DNA of 6,170 bases from CAZTZL01 sp964537715 (lineage in GTDB: Bacteria > Zhuqueibacterota > QNDG01 > DSAB01). Shown here piece by piece: positions 1 through 5,454 of the stretch; the first letter of the stretch is position 1; each line of letters begins with the position of its first letter. The stretch spans positions 1 through 6,170 of the forward strand of contig CAZIAH010000167.1 in assembly GCA_964537715.1 (NCBI GenBank), given 5' to 3'. A program made the position numbers and the translations under genes. Below the pieces are notes generated by a model. It was not told where the DNA came from. It did not search any database and worked only from the letters and a program-made list of their open reading frames with translations.

Positions 1-114
1 ATTACGCATGGAAATCTTTGCGATCTAATGAATGAGATCGGCATGGATAGTGAAACGTTGACCCGGCGCATTGAATCATTGATCCTCGAGAACCATCGTA
101 AAAAGAAAAAATAG
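1..114 (+). CDS. C-terminal end of an unrecognised protein (5' part outside window)
   Basis: Frame 1 is open from the first base to a TAG stop at 112-114, giving 37 residues. The piece starts ITHGNLCDLMNEIGMDSETL and ends in a basic tail (HRKKKK). The stretch before the tail looks helical and amphipathic, with the pattern ETLTRRIESLILEN. I do not recognise the family, and 37 residues are too few to assign one. The gap to nadK is 34 bases with no visible terminator or promoter, so the two genes are probably in one operon. The coding call rests on the open frame running up to a well-placed downstream gene, and on protein-like composition. It could still be a chance open frame, because the piece is short. 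Confidence 0.6.
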   Translation: MTHGNLCDLMNEIGMDSETLTRRIESLILENHRKKKK

Positions 115-148
115 CCGTTTTAGATTCCTGCGGTTTTGGACTTGAAAA

Positions 149-1018
149 ATGAAGTTCGGTATCATTGCAAATATCAAGAAGAACCGGGTGATCGATGTCG
201 TCGTTCCTTTTATCGAATGGCTCCTCTCCAAAAAGCAGCAGGTCGTGATCGACCAGACACTTCAAGATCTGATCCAATTAAAAGAACAACACATTCAGAT
301 TGTTCCCGTTTCTGTTTTATCGGAGAACAGCGACTGCGTCATCGCCATGGGAGGTGACGGTACCATGTTGACTGCCGCCCATCTGGTGGGGAAACTGGAG
401 AAACCGATTTTAGGGATCAATCTGGGAGGATTGGGATTTTTGGCCGAAGTGGGTGTTGAAAATTTGTATCCTAAAATGGAACAGGTGCTTGCCGGACAAT
501 ATACGATTGAATCCAGAATGGTTCTTAAAGCCGCGCTTTCCGGTGACTTGCCGCAATCCGAGTATTTTGCATTGAATGACATCGTGTTGAGTCGGGGAAG
601 AAGTCCCAGGATTATTCAAATCGATGCGACAATCGATGGCAACTACTTCAGTACCTATTATGCAGACGGGATTATCGTTGCCACGCCCACCGGGTCCACG
701 GCATACTCTCTGTCTGCATGGGGGCCGATTGTGGTTCCTTCCCTGGAATCCATGATTCTGAATCCACTTTGTCCCCATTCGCTCACGGCACGTCCGACCG
801 TGGTTCCGGTTTCCAGCGTCATCGGACTTCAGATCCGGAGTTCGGACATCAAAGCGACACTCGTTATCGATGGTCATCAAAATATCGACGTGACTTCGAA
901 GACCCATATTCGTATTGAAAAGGGTTCATACAGCATTCGTCTTGTCACATTTACGGATCATAATTTTTTTGATATTTTGCGACGAAAACTTCATTGGGGA
1001 AGCCTGCCCAAAAAGTAA
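149..1018 (+). CDS. nadK: NAD kinase
   Basis: This cytoplasmic enzyme phosphorylates NAD+ at the 2' hydroxyl of the adenosine ribose to make NADP+, using ATP or polyphosphate. The 289 residues match the usual bacterial length. In order: GGDGTML at 68-74 (the diphosphate/kinase motif, with the key Asp70), GINLGGLGFLAEV at 89-101, LND at 142-144 (the nicotinamide/adenine-site Asn-Glu/Asp motif), DGIIVATPTGSTAYSLSA at 173-190, and CPHSLTARP at 208-216. The C-terminus DILRRKLHWG is also typical. An in-frame TGA at 143-145 makes the ATG at 149 the furthest-upstream possible start. Its ribosome site is weak (GGA at 138-140, 8-base spacing), which suggests translation linked to the upstream gene. 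One oddity: the family's usual SAGGPI reads SAWGPI, so Gly is replaced by Trp at 191. No convincing intrinsic terminator follows. Confidence 0.97.
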   Translation: MKFGIIANIKKNRVIDVVVPFIEWLLSKKQQVVIDQTLQDLIQLKEQHIQIVPVSVLSENSDCVIAMGGDGTMLTAAHLVGKLEKPILGINLGGLGFLAEVGVENLYPKMEQVLAGQYTIESRMVLKAALSGDLPQSEYFALNDIVLSRGRSPRIIQIDATIDGNYFSTYYADGIIVATPTGSTAYSLSAWGPIVVPSLESMILNPLCPHSLTARPTVVPVSSVIGLQIRSSDIKATLVIDGHQNIDVTSKTHIRIEKGSYSIRLVTFTDHNFFDILRRKLHWGSLPKK

Positions 1019-1110
1019 AAATACAGCCACCTTGCCGAAATTATCATATTTACCAAACTTTCGTAAATTCCCAATTCATATGACAAAAATACCAAATATC
1101 TAAATCTTTA

Positions 1111-1209
1111 TCCCGTTAGATACTAAGTTTGTTTCCATAATCTATATACCAAAACCATTTTGGGTGCTGAAAAAGTTATCAGTCTAACCACATTCTTTAT
1201 CTAACGGGA
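1111..1209. repeat. 11-bp inverted repeat pair flanking 77 bases
   Basis: The arms TCCCGTTAGAT (1111-1121) and ATCTAACGGGA (1199-1209) are exact reverse complements. TCTTTATC also occurs as a direct repeat at 1105-1112 and 1194-1201, overlapping the start of each arm. The interval holds a compact hairpin, CCAAAA-CCA-TTTTGG (1149-1163). Terminal inverted repeats around a short non-coding interval resemble a miniature transposable-element relic or a structured repeat unit. No clean target-site duplication was identified, so the mobile-element reading is only an inference. Confidence 0.5.
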
Positions 1210-1256
1210 CAAGAATAACAAATCAATGTCAAATTACAAAATTCAAATTTAAGGCT

Positions 1257-1281
1257 GTTATGATAACTGTACAGTGCATGC
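1257..1281. repeat. Cluster of three short palindromes
   Basis: Three palindromes follow one another: GTTAT-G-ATAAC (1257-1267), ACTGTACAGT (1266-1275, perfect) and GCATGC (1276-1281). Such symmetry can mark a protein-binding site. However, no gene starts within about 350 bases downstream, and no known operator consensus fits. No function is assigned. Confidence 0.4.
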
Positions 1282-1378
1282 GAATGTTTATTATATTTCT
1301 AAGTAGCTAAGATAATGGGTTAAATAAAATATAAATAGAACTTCGTCAATAAATAATTTTGGTATTTGTGCTTTATTT

Positions 1379-1419
1379 TCCGCCAGAGGTGGATCCCTGC
1401 CCGACATATGGCAGGCGGG
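1379..1419. repeat. GC-rich double-hairpin repeat element
   Basis: This GC-rich island stands inside AT-rich DNA. Hairpin 1 pairs TCCGCC (1379-1384) with GGTGGA (1388-1393), with one G-U pair and a 3-base loop. Hairpin 2 pairs CCTGCC (1396-1401) with GGCAGG (1410-1415) around an 8-base loop. An alternative outer pairing joins CCGCC (1380-1384) to GGCGG (1414-1418). The design and wording resemble dispersed intergenic palindromic repeats (CCGCC...GGCGG with CCTGCC...GGCAGG) that I recall from many bacterial genomes; this is a recollection, not a search result. No T-tract follows, so it does not look like an intrinsic terminator. Confidence 0.6.
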
Positions 1420-1521
1420 CGTCTATGACGGAGGGTTTTGGGTTTTGTCATTTGGAATTTCAAAAAAGCATTGTTTATTCCAATTTTTTACAAAAATTAA
1501 GATATTTATTTAAAATTCTCC

Positions 1522-1551
1522 TTGACTTTTAATAATAAATAGATATATTAT
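1522..1551 (+). promoter_or_regulatory. Sigma-70-type promoter of groESL
   Basis: The -35 box TTGACT (1522-1527) matches the consensus in five of six positions. Two overlapping -10 candidates exist: TATATT (1544-1549, 16-base spacer) and TATTAT (1546-1551, 18-base spacer). Transcription would then start just before or at the CIRCE operator at 1562, the classical position for HrcA repression. The exact start site is inferred. Confidence 0.8.
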
Positions 1552-1561
1552 ATCTTCGTTA

Positions 1562-1588
1562 TTGGCACTCTTTAAATAAGAGTGCCAA
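1562..1588. promoter_or_regulatory. CIRCE operator (HrcA repressor binding site)
   Basis: TTGGCACTC (1562-1570), a 9-base AT-rich spacer and GAGTGCCAA (1580-1588) form a perfect 9-bp inverted repeat. The CIRCE consensus is TTAGCACTC-N9-GAGTGCTAA. This copy differs only by A to G at the third position of the left arm, with the matching T to C in the right arm, so symmetry is kept. It lies directly after the promoter and 49 bases before the groES start, in the transcribed leader. By family knowledge, HrcA bound here represses groESL at normal temperature and releases it on heat shock. The hrcA gene is not in this window. Confidence 0.95.
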
Positions 1589-1637
1589 AAATCTCAGTTA
1601 TATGTCATAAGAAAATAAATAAATTAAGGAGGTTTTC

Positions 1638-1922
1638 ATGAAGATTAAACCTTTATCTGATCGTGTTGTGATCAAACCCGCCCCGGCTGATGAAAAGGTA
1701 CAAGGCGGCATTATTATTCCTGATACGGCGAAGGAAAAGCCTCAAAAGGGAGAAATCGTGGCGATTGGACCGGGCAAAGTTACAGACGCAGGACAAACCA
1801 TTGCTCCTTCGGTCAAGGTTGGGGACACGGTTCTTTATGGCAAGTATTCCGGGACCGAGGTTACGATTGATGGTGAAGAGTATCTGATTGTGCGTGAAAG
1901 CGATATTCTTGCAGTGATCTAG
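1638..1922 (+). CDS. groES: GroES co-chaperonin (Hsp10)
   Basis: GroES forms the seven-subunit lid that caps the GroEL cylinder in the cytoplasm and encloses the folding chamber. The 94 residues match the usual length. The N-terminus KIKPLSDRVVIKP is characteristic. The mobile loop lies at about 17-34 and holds GGIIIPD (23-29), the hydrophobic segment that contacts the GroEL apical domain. GEIVAIGPGK (38-47), VKVGDTVLYGKYSGTEV and the C-terminal EYLIVRESDILAVI follow in the normal order. The start is fixed by a near-perfect ribosome site, AAGGAGG at 1626-1632, 5 bases before the ATG. It is the first gene of a two-gene operon: groEL starts 58 bases after its stop, with no terminator between. 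Expression is controlled by the promoter and CIRCE site upstream. No defect is visible. Confidence 0.98.
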   Translation: MKIKPLSDRVVIKPAPADEKVQGGIIIPDTAKEKPQKGEIVAIGPGKVTDAGQTIAPSVKVGDTVLYGKYSGTEVTIDGEEYLIVRESDILAVI

Positions 1923-1963
1923 AGCAATAATAATAAACCGAAAGGATAAAATCATTTTAGATT

Positions 1964-1983
1964 AAGGAGGATGATGAGCAATG
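1964..1983 (+). promoter_or_regulatory. groEL ribosome binding site and start choice
   Basis: AAGGAGG at 1964-1970 is followed by ATG triplets at 1971, 1974 and 1981. Only 1981 is in frame with GroEL (MAKIIDYG...), at a slightly long 10-base spacing. The ATGs at 1971 and 1974 share one other frame and would give a peptide of eight or seven codons, ending at TGA 1995-1997. Protein conservation decides for 1981. Confidence 0.8.
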
Positions 1984-3609
1984 GCAAAAATTATTGATTA
2001 TGGAGCCGAAGCCCGTCAGGCCCTGAAACAAGGTGGCGATAAGCTTGCGGAGGCTGTCAAAGTCACTTTGGGGCCTAAAGGGCGGAATGTCGTTATTGAA
2101 AAAAAGTTTGGTTCGCAAACTGTTACCAAAGATGGTGTCTCTGTTGCAAAAGAGATCGAATTGGAAGATCCCTTTGAGAACATGGGGGCTCAGATGGTCA
2201 AGGAAGTGGCTTCCAAAACCAGTGATGTTGCCGGTGATGGAACCACGACTGCAACTGTTCTCGCACAAAAAATATTTAACGAAGGAATGCGTAATGTGAC
2301 CGCCGGTGCCAATCCGATGGATCTGAAACGGGGGATTAGCGATGCGGTTGAGGTCGTTGTCGAAGAATTGAAGAAAATGAGCAAAACAGTGACGGATCGA
2401 AAAGAAATCGCACAGGTGGCTTCCATTTCGGCAAATAACGACTCCACGATTGGTGAACTGATCGCCGATGCGATGGAAAAAGTCGGCAAGGATGGTGTGA
2501 TTACGGTTGAAGAAGCCAAGACCACTGAAACCAGTATGGAAGTAGTCGAAGGAATGCAATTTGACAGGGGATATATTTCACCCTATTTTGTGACAGATCC
2601 GGAAAATATGGAAGCAGTTCTTGAAGATCTGCACATTTTGATTTATGATAAAAAGATCAGTGCGATGAAAGATTTGCTGCCCATACTGGAAAAGGTCGCT
2701 CAAATGGGAAAACCGTTACTTGTGATTGCCGAGGATATTGAAGGTGAGGCTTTGGCGACACTGGTGGTGAACAAGTTGAAAGGGACATTGAAAGTAGCCG
2801 GAGTGAAAGCTCCAGGATTTGGTGATCGCCGCAAAGCCATGCTGGAAGATATTGCCGTACTTACGGGCGGCCGTGTGATTGCCGAAGAAGCCGGTTTTAA
2901 GTTAGAGAATACCACGACTGCCGATCTGGGTTCTGCGAAACGCGTCCGGATTGACAAAGACAATACGACGATTGTGGAAGGCGCCGGACAATCCAAAGAG
3001 ATCCAGGGCCGGATTGCTCAAATTAAAAAACAGATCGAATCCACGACGTCCGATTATGACCGTGAAAAATTGCAGGAACGTCTGGCCAAGTTGGCCGGCG
3101 GTGTCGCTGTGCTTAATGTGGGTGCCGCCACGGAAATCGAACTCAAGGAGAAAAAGGCCAGAGTCGAAGATGCCCTGCACGCGACCCGCGCTGCTGTTGA
3201 AGAAGGTATCGTGCCGGGAGGAGGCGTTGCGCTTCTCCGTTGTATTCCTGCCGTCGAAGCGATGAAAGCAAAAGGTGACCGTAAAGTCGGTATCGACATT
3301 ATCAAACGGGCCCTCGAAGAACCTGTCCGGCAGATCGTAAACAACACCGGCCTGGAAGGTTCTGTTGTTGTTCAGGAACTGAAGACGAAAAAGGGGAGCT
3401 GGGGTTTTAATGCCCAGACCGAGGCATACGAAGATCTATTGGAAGCAGGTGTGATCGATCCGACCAAGGTGGTGCGTATCGCCCTGGAAAATTCTTCCAG
3501 TGTTTCCGGTTTACTCTTGACCACAGAGGCTGTTGTTGCGGAACAACCCAAGGAAGAACCTGCGGCTCCACCTATGCCTCCAGGCGGCTACGGTGGGGGA
3601 ATGTACTAA
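1981..3609 (+). CDS. groEL: GroEL chaperonin (Hsp60)
   Basis: GroEL is a group I chaperonin: a double ring of fourteen subunits that folds cytoplasmic proteins in an ATP-driven cycle with GroES. The 542 residues are close to the usual length. ATP-site motifs are intact: TLGPKGRNV (29-37), KDGVSVAKEI (50-59, Asp51), GDGTTTAT (85-92, Asp86) and VEDALHATRAAVEEG with the catalytic Asp397, matching E. coli D52, D87 and D398 shifted by one. PGGGVALLR follows. The apical domain (about 190-370) includes ISPYFVTDPE, KPLLVIAEDIEGEAL and KAPGFGDRRKAMLEDIAVLTGG. The C-terminal tail is short, PPMPPGGYGGGMY, in place of the long GGM repeats of some homologues. It is the second gene of the groES-groEL operon under CIRCE control, and a strong terminator follows its stop. 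No frameshift or lost catalytic residue is seen. Confidence 0.99.
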   Translation: MAKIIDYGAEARQALKQGGDKLAEAVKVTLGPKGRNVVIEKKFGSQTVTKDGVSVAKEIELEDPFENMGAQMVKEVASKTSDVAGDGTTTATVLAQKIFNEGMRNVTAGANPMDLKRGISDAVEVVVEELKKMSKTVTDRKEIAQVASISANNDSTIGELIADAMEKVGKDGVITVEEAKTTETSMEVVEGMQFDRGYISPYFVTDPENMEAVLEDLHILIYDKKISAMKDLLPILEKVAQMGKPLLVIAEDIEGEALATLVVNKLKGTLKVAGVKAPGFGDRRKAMLEDIAVLTGGRVIAEEAGFKLENTTTADLGSAKRVRIDKDNTTIVEGAGQSKEIQGRIAQIKKQIESTTSDYDREKLQERLAKLAGGVAVLNVGAATEIELKEKKARVEDALHATRAAVEEGIVPGGGVALLRCIPAVEAMKAKGDRKVGIDIIKRALEEPVRQIVNNTGLEGSVVVQELKTKKGSWGFNAQTEAYEDLLEAGVIDPTKVVRIALENSSSVSGLLLTTEAVVAEQPKEEPAAPPMPPGGYGGGMY

Positions 3610-3628
3610 TTCTCAACTGGTTAACAGT

Positions 3629-3661
3629 AAAGCCCGGGCAGTTTCTGTCTGGGCTTTTTTT
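3629..3661 (+). terminator. Intrinsic terminator of groESL
   Basis: AGCCCGGGCA (3631-3640) pairs with TGTCTGGGCT (3646-3655) in a 10-bp stem that includes two G-U pairs, around the 5-base loop GTTTC. Seven T bases (3655-3661) follow at once. It lies about 20 bases after the groEL stop. This is a textbook rho-independent terminator that separates groESL from the protease gene. Confidence 0.93.
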
Positions 3662-3721
3662 GTATTGCATATTTGTTTCAATGCGTTGTGAGTTCAAATC
3701 TGTAATTAAATATCTTTTTAT

Positions 3722-3750
3722 TTGACATTTGAAGATAATCTAATTATATT
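3722..3750 (+). promoter_or_regulatory. Sigma-70-type promoter of the protease gene
   Basis: TTGACA (3722-3727) matches the -35 consensus exactly. A 17-base spacer leads to TATATT (3745-3750), five of six for the -10 box. It lies between the groESL terminator and the protease start, leaving a short leader of about 40 bases. No CIRCE or other operator is seen, so expression looks constitutive or controlled by something not recognisable here. Confidence 0.8.
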
Positions 3751-3796
3751 TTCAAGCATTTTAATTTGGTATTAAACACAAATTGGGAGGTAAGAA

Positions 3797-5275
3797 ATGA
3801 GAGGGAAAAAAGGAACGGGTGTCATTCTGTCTTTGATACTGTTGGGTTGTGTTCTTTTTCTCGACAGCGGGTGTGACATGCTGAAAGGACCCAAAGGAGA
3901 CAAGGGTGATCCAGGAACAGGCGGCGGAGCAGCAGGATCGTGGCAAAGCGCTACCAGTATTTTTGAGGACAATCTCTGTGTCATTGGCATTATTGATGAG
4001 TTTGATGACTTTGTGACTCAAATTGGTACGGGTTGGGCGATTGCCCCGGACAAAATAATGACCAATGCCCATGTCGCATATGGTGTTTACGATGTATGTC
4101 GGGATGGTGATTTGGGATTTGATGATGCCAATGACAAGATTGTCGCTGTCAAAAACAATACCTATACCGGTGAATCCGGGACTTACGAGCTCATCGAATG
4201 TGCGGTTCATACCGGGTACAATAATCTGAATCCTTTTTCGAACGATTTCGCCGTTTTCACGATCGATACCAGCGGATTTGCTGGCACGGTTTCTATTGCG
4301 GGTTCAGGCACGCTGGGGTCACTTTTTACCGGTCAGTATGTGGGAACCATGGGATATCCCGGAGAATTGACCAGCGGATTCGGCGATGAGTATATGCCGA
4401 TTGCAACATTCAAAGACGGGACAATTTCAGCGCTCAGGCCTTACAACCAGGTACCGGCCGAAGCCAATCAAAGCCTTTCCGCTGTTCCTTCCAGCATTCA
4501 GGCAACCAACGACCGTGTGATTATCCAGACGGATTTTAACACCACAGGTGGAACCTCGGGAAGTCCTGTTTTTCTGCAATCCGGTGAAGTCATTGCCATT
4601 CATAATTCCGGCATGAGTATCTATGTCGAGGATGCTATGTACGGAGAAATTTGGCGCGTCGGTTTAGGATCACTTGATTTTGGAGTCCGAATTGATGAAA
4701 TGACGGATATAGCCAGCATGCCTTACAAAGTTTCAGTTGCTGATTTCAGAAAAGCAGATCCTTCTGAGTACTCGACACTCACCAGCGGACAATATCGGGT
4801 TAATTTCGACTGGAATTCGAGTTACGATTTTGATTTATATGTCCTTGTCGGAGACAATAGTCAGTTGGTTGGTGGATACATCGATCCTTCCCGTGCATAC
4901 ATTTATCCGTTTGTCGCGCATCATGGCGATTCGTGGTCTTACGGTCCTGAAAAAGCTACCATTTTGCAGCTTGTCAAAGATGTGAAAATCTTTGGCTATA
5001 AATATAGTTTTGGCGGGACATTCTCGACGAGCATGGCCACCTGTCAAATCACATCTGCCAGCGGTGTGGTTGCAGAACTGAATTCTCCGCCAACGGGCTC
5101 CGATGATTTCTGGATGATCGGTACACTTCATTCGGACGGGACATTCACGGAGTCCAATGAACTGACGAACGATGATCCGCTGCTTCAAAGTACCTCCATT
5201 GTTCAGGAGCATTTGAAGGCATTCGGAGTGGAACTATCTCAATGTGAAAGGGAAATTATAAAATCTCGCAGATAA
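3797..5275 (+). CDS. Predicted lipid-anchored trypsin/V8-like serine protease
   Basis: This is probably a secreted, membrane-anchored endopeptidase of the chymotrypsin fold (492 residues). The N-terminus is basic, then hydrophobic (about 8-22). Two lipobox candidates follow: LLGC ending at Cys18 and DSGC ending at Cys26. Next comes a collagen-like stub of Gly-X-Y triplets, GPKGDKGDPG (31-40), likely a spacer. The protease domain spans about 52-305 and holds the whole triad: His92 in TNAHVA, Asp150 in NDFAVF, and Ser256 in GGTSGSPVF, with VIAIHNSG after it, as in the V8 Glu-endopeptidase group. Residues from about 325 to 455 form a second beta-rich domain with DFDLYVL and GPE (383-385), reminiscent of YfaP/DUF2135-like domains; this part is tentative. 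Cysteines at 61, 101, 135, 416 and 483 could form disulfides. The ribosome site GGGAGGT (3785-3791) fixes the start. It is a single-gene unit with its own promoter and terminator. Substrate unknown. Confidence 0.85.
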   Translation: MRGKKGTGVILSLILLGCVLFLDSGCDMLKGPKGDKGDPGTGGGAAGSWQSATSIFEDNLCVIGIIDEFDDFVTQIGTGWAIAPDKIMTNAHVAYGVYDVCRDGDLGFDDANDKIVAVKNNTYTGESGTYELIECAVHTGYNNLNPFSNDFAVFTIDTSGFAGTVSIAGSGTLGSLFTGQYVGTMGYPGELTSGFGDEYMPIATFKDGTISALRPYNQVPAEANQSLSAVPSSIQATNDRVIIQTDFNTTGGTSGSPVFLQSGEVIAIHNSGMSIYVEDAMYGEIWRVGLGSLDFGVRIDEMTDIASMPYKVSVADFRKADPSEYSTLTSGQYRVNFDWNSSYDFDLYVLVGDNSQLVGGYIDPSRAYIYPFVAHHGDSWSYGPEKATILQLVKDVKIFGYKYSFGGTFSTSMATCQITSASGVVAELNSPPTGSDDFWMIGTLHSDGTFTESNELTNDDPLLQSTSIVQEHLKAFGVELSQCEREIIKSRR

Positions 5276-5305
5276 CGAAACTTCTATATCGTTAAAATCA
5301 GCAAT

Positions 5306-5324
5306 GATCCAATTTTTTTGGATC
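5306..5324. repeat. Hairpin in the 3' untranslated region of the protease gene
   Basis: GATCCAA (5306-5312) and TTGGATC (5318-5324) form a perfect 7-bp stem around TTTTT. No T-tract follows, so it is unlikely to terminate transcription alone. It sits 30 bases after the stop and just ahead of the true terminator, where it could stabilise the mRNA end. Confidence 0.55.
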
Positions 5325-5332
5325 CGTTTATC

Positions 5333-5359
5333 AACCCCCACCTTCAGTGGGGGTTTTTT
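5333..5359 (+). terminator. Intrinsic terminator of the protease gene
   Basis: AACCCCCAC (5333-5341) pairs perfectly with GTGGGGGTT (5347-5355) around the loop CTTCA. The T-run covers 5354-5359. This strong rho-independent terminator insulates the protease from the downstream aminotransferase gene. Confidence 0.94.
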
Positions 5360-5454
5360 GTATATGGCCATTCAGTTTTTTATCTTGCTTTTTGCGTACC
5401 TGTTTCTTACTTTCTGATGAATTCTTTTCAATCTTTTTTATTTGGAGATACCGT

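Larger units (their letters stand above)
1019..1521. other. AT-rich intergenic region with repeats, no gene seen
   Basis: About 500 bases between nadK and the groESL promoter carry no open frame with a ribosome site, no tRNA-like fold and no protein signature. The base composition is clearly more AT-rich than in the flanking genes. The exception is a GC-rich island at 1379-1436. The stretch holds an 11-bp inverted repeat, a small hairpin inside it, a longer-range 10-bp inverted repeat (1087-1096 with 1358-1367), a run of palindromes at 1257-1281 and a GC-rich double hairpin. Short TGTCAAAT/TTTGTCATTTGG-like motifs recur in both orientations (for example 1227-1250 and 1441-1460). I infer an accumulation site for small non-coding repeats rather than a decayed gene. 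Confidence 0.7.

Noticed and set aside
410..907. Open frame of 165 codons on the - strand
   Set aside because: It is antisense to nadK, which has full family motifs. Its composition is not protein-like and it has no start signals.
1048..1068. ATTTAC/GTAAAT hairpin after nadK as a terminator
   Set aside because: The stem is only six AT-rich pairs and no T-tract follows.
915..1103. Open frame of 62 codons on the + strand running past the end of nadK
   Set aside because: Its first half is an out-of-frame reading of nadK, it has no ribosome site, and the rest is AT-rich low-complexity DNA.
1379..1419. GC-rich hairpins as the terminator of nadK
   Set aside because: They lie about 360 bases past the stop and have no T-tract; a dispersed palindromic repeat explains them better.
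1019..1637. CRISPR array, tRNA or riboswitch in the long intergenic region
   Set aside because: There are no regularly spaced direct repeats, no cloverleaf or T-loop signature, and no riboswitch core that I recognise. The only clear regulatory element is the promoter with CIRCE.
1957..2559. Open frame of 200 codons on the - strand
   Set aside because: It is antisense to groEL. The translation is rich in His, Phe and Cys as expected for a shadow frame.
1638..5275. groES-groEL plus protease as one new operon or defence system
   Set aside because: A strong terminator (3629-3661) and a separate near-consensus promoter (3722-3750) divide them, and no other system component is present.
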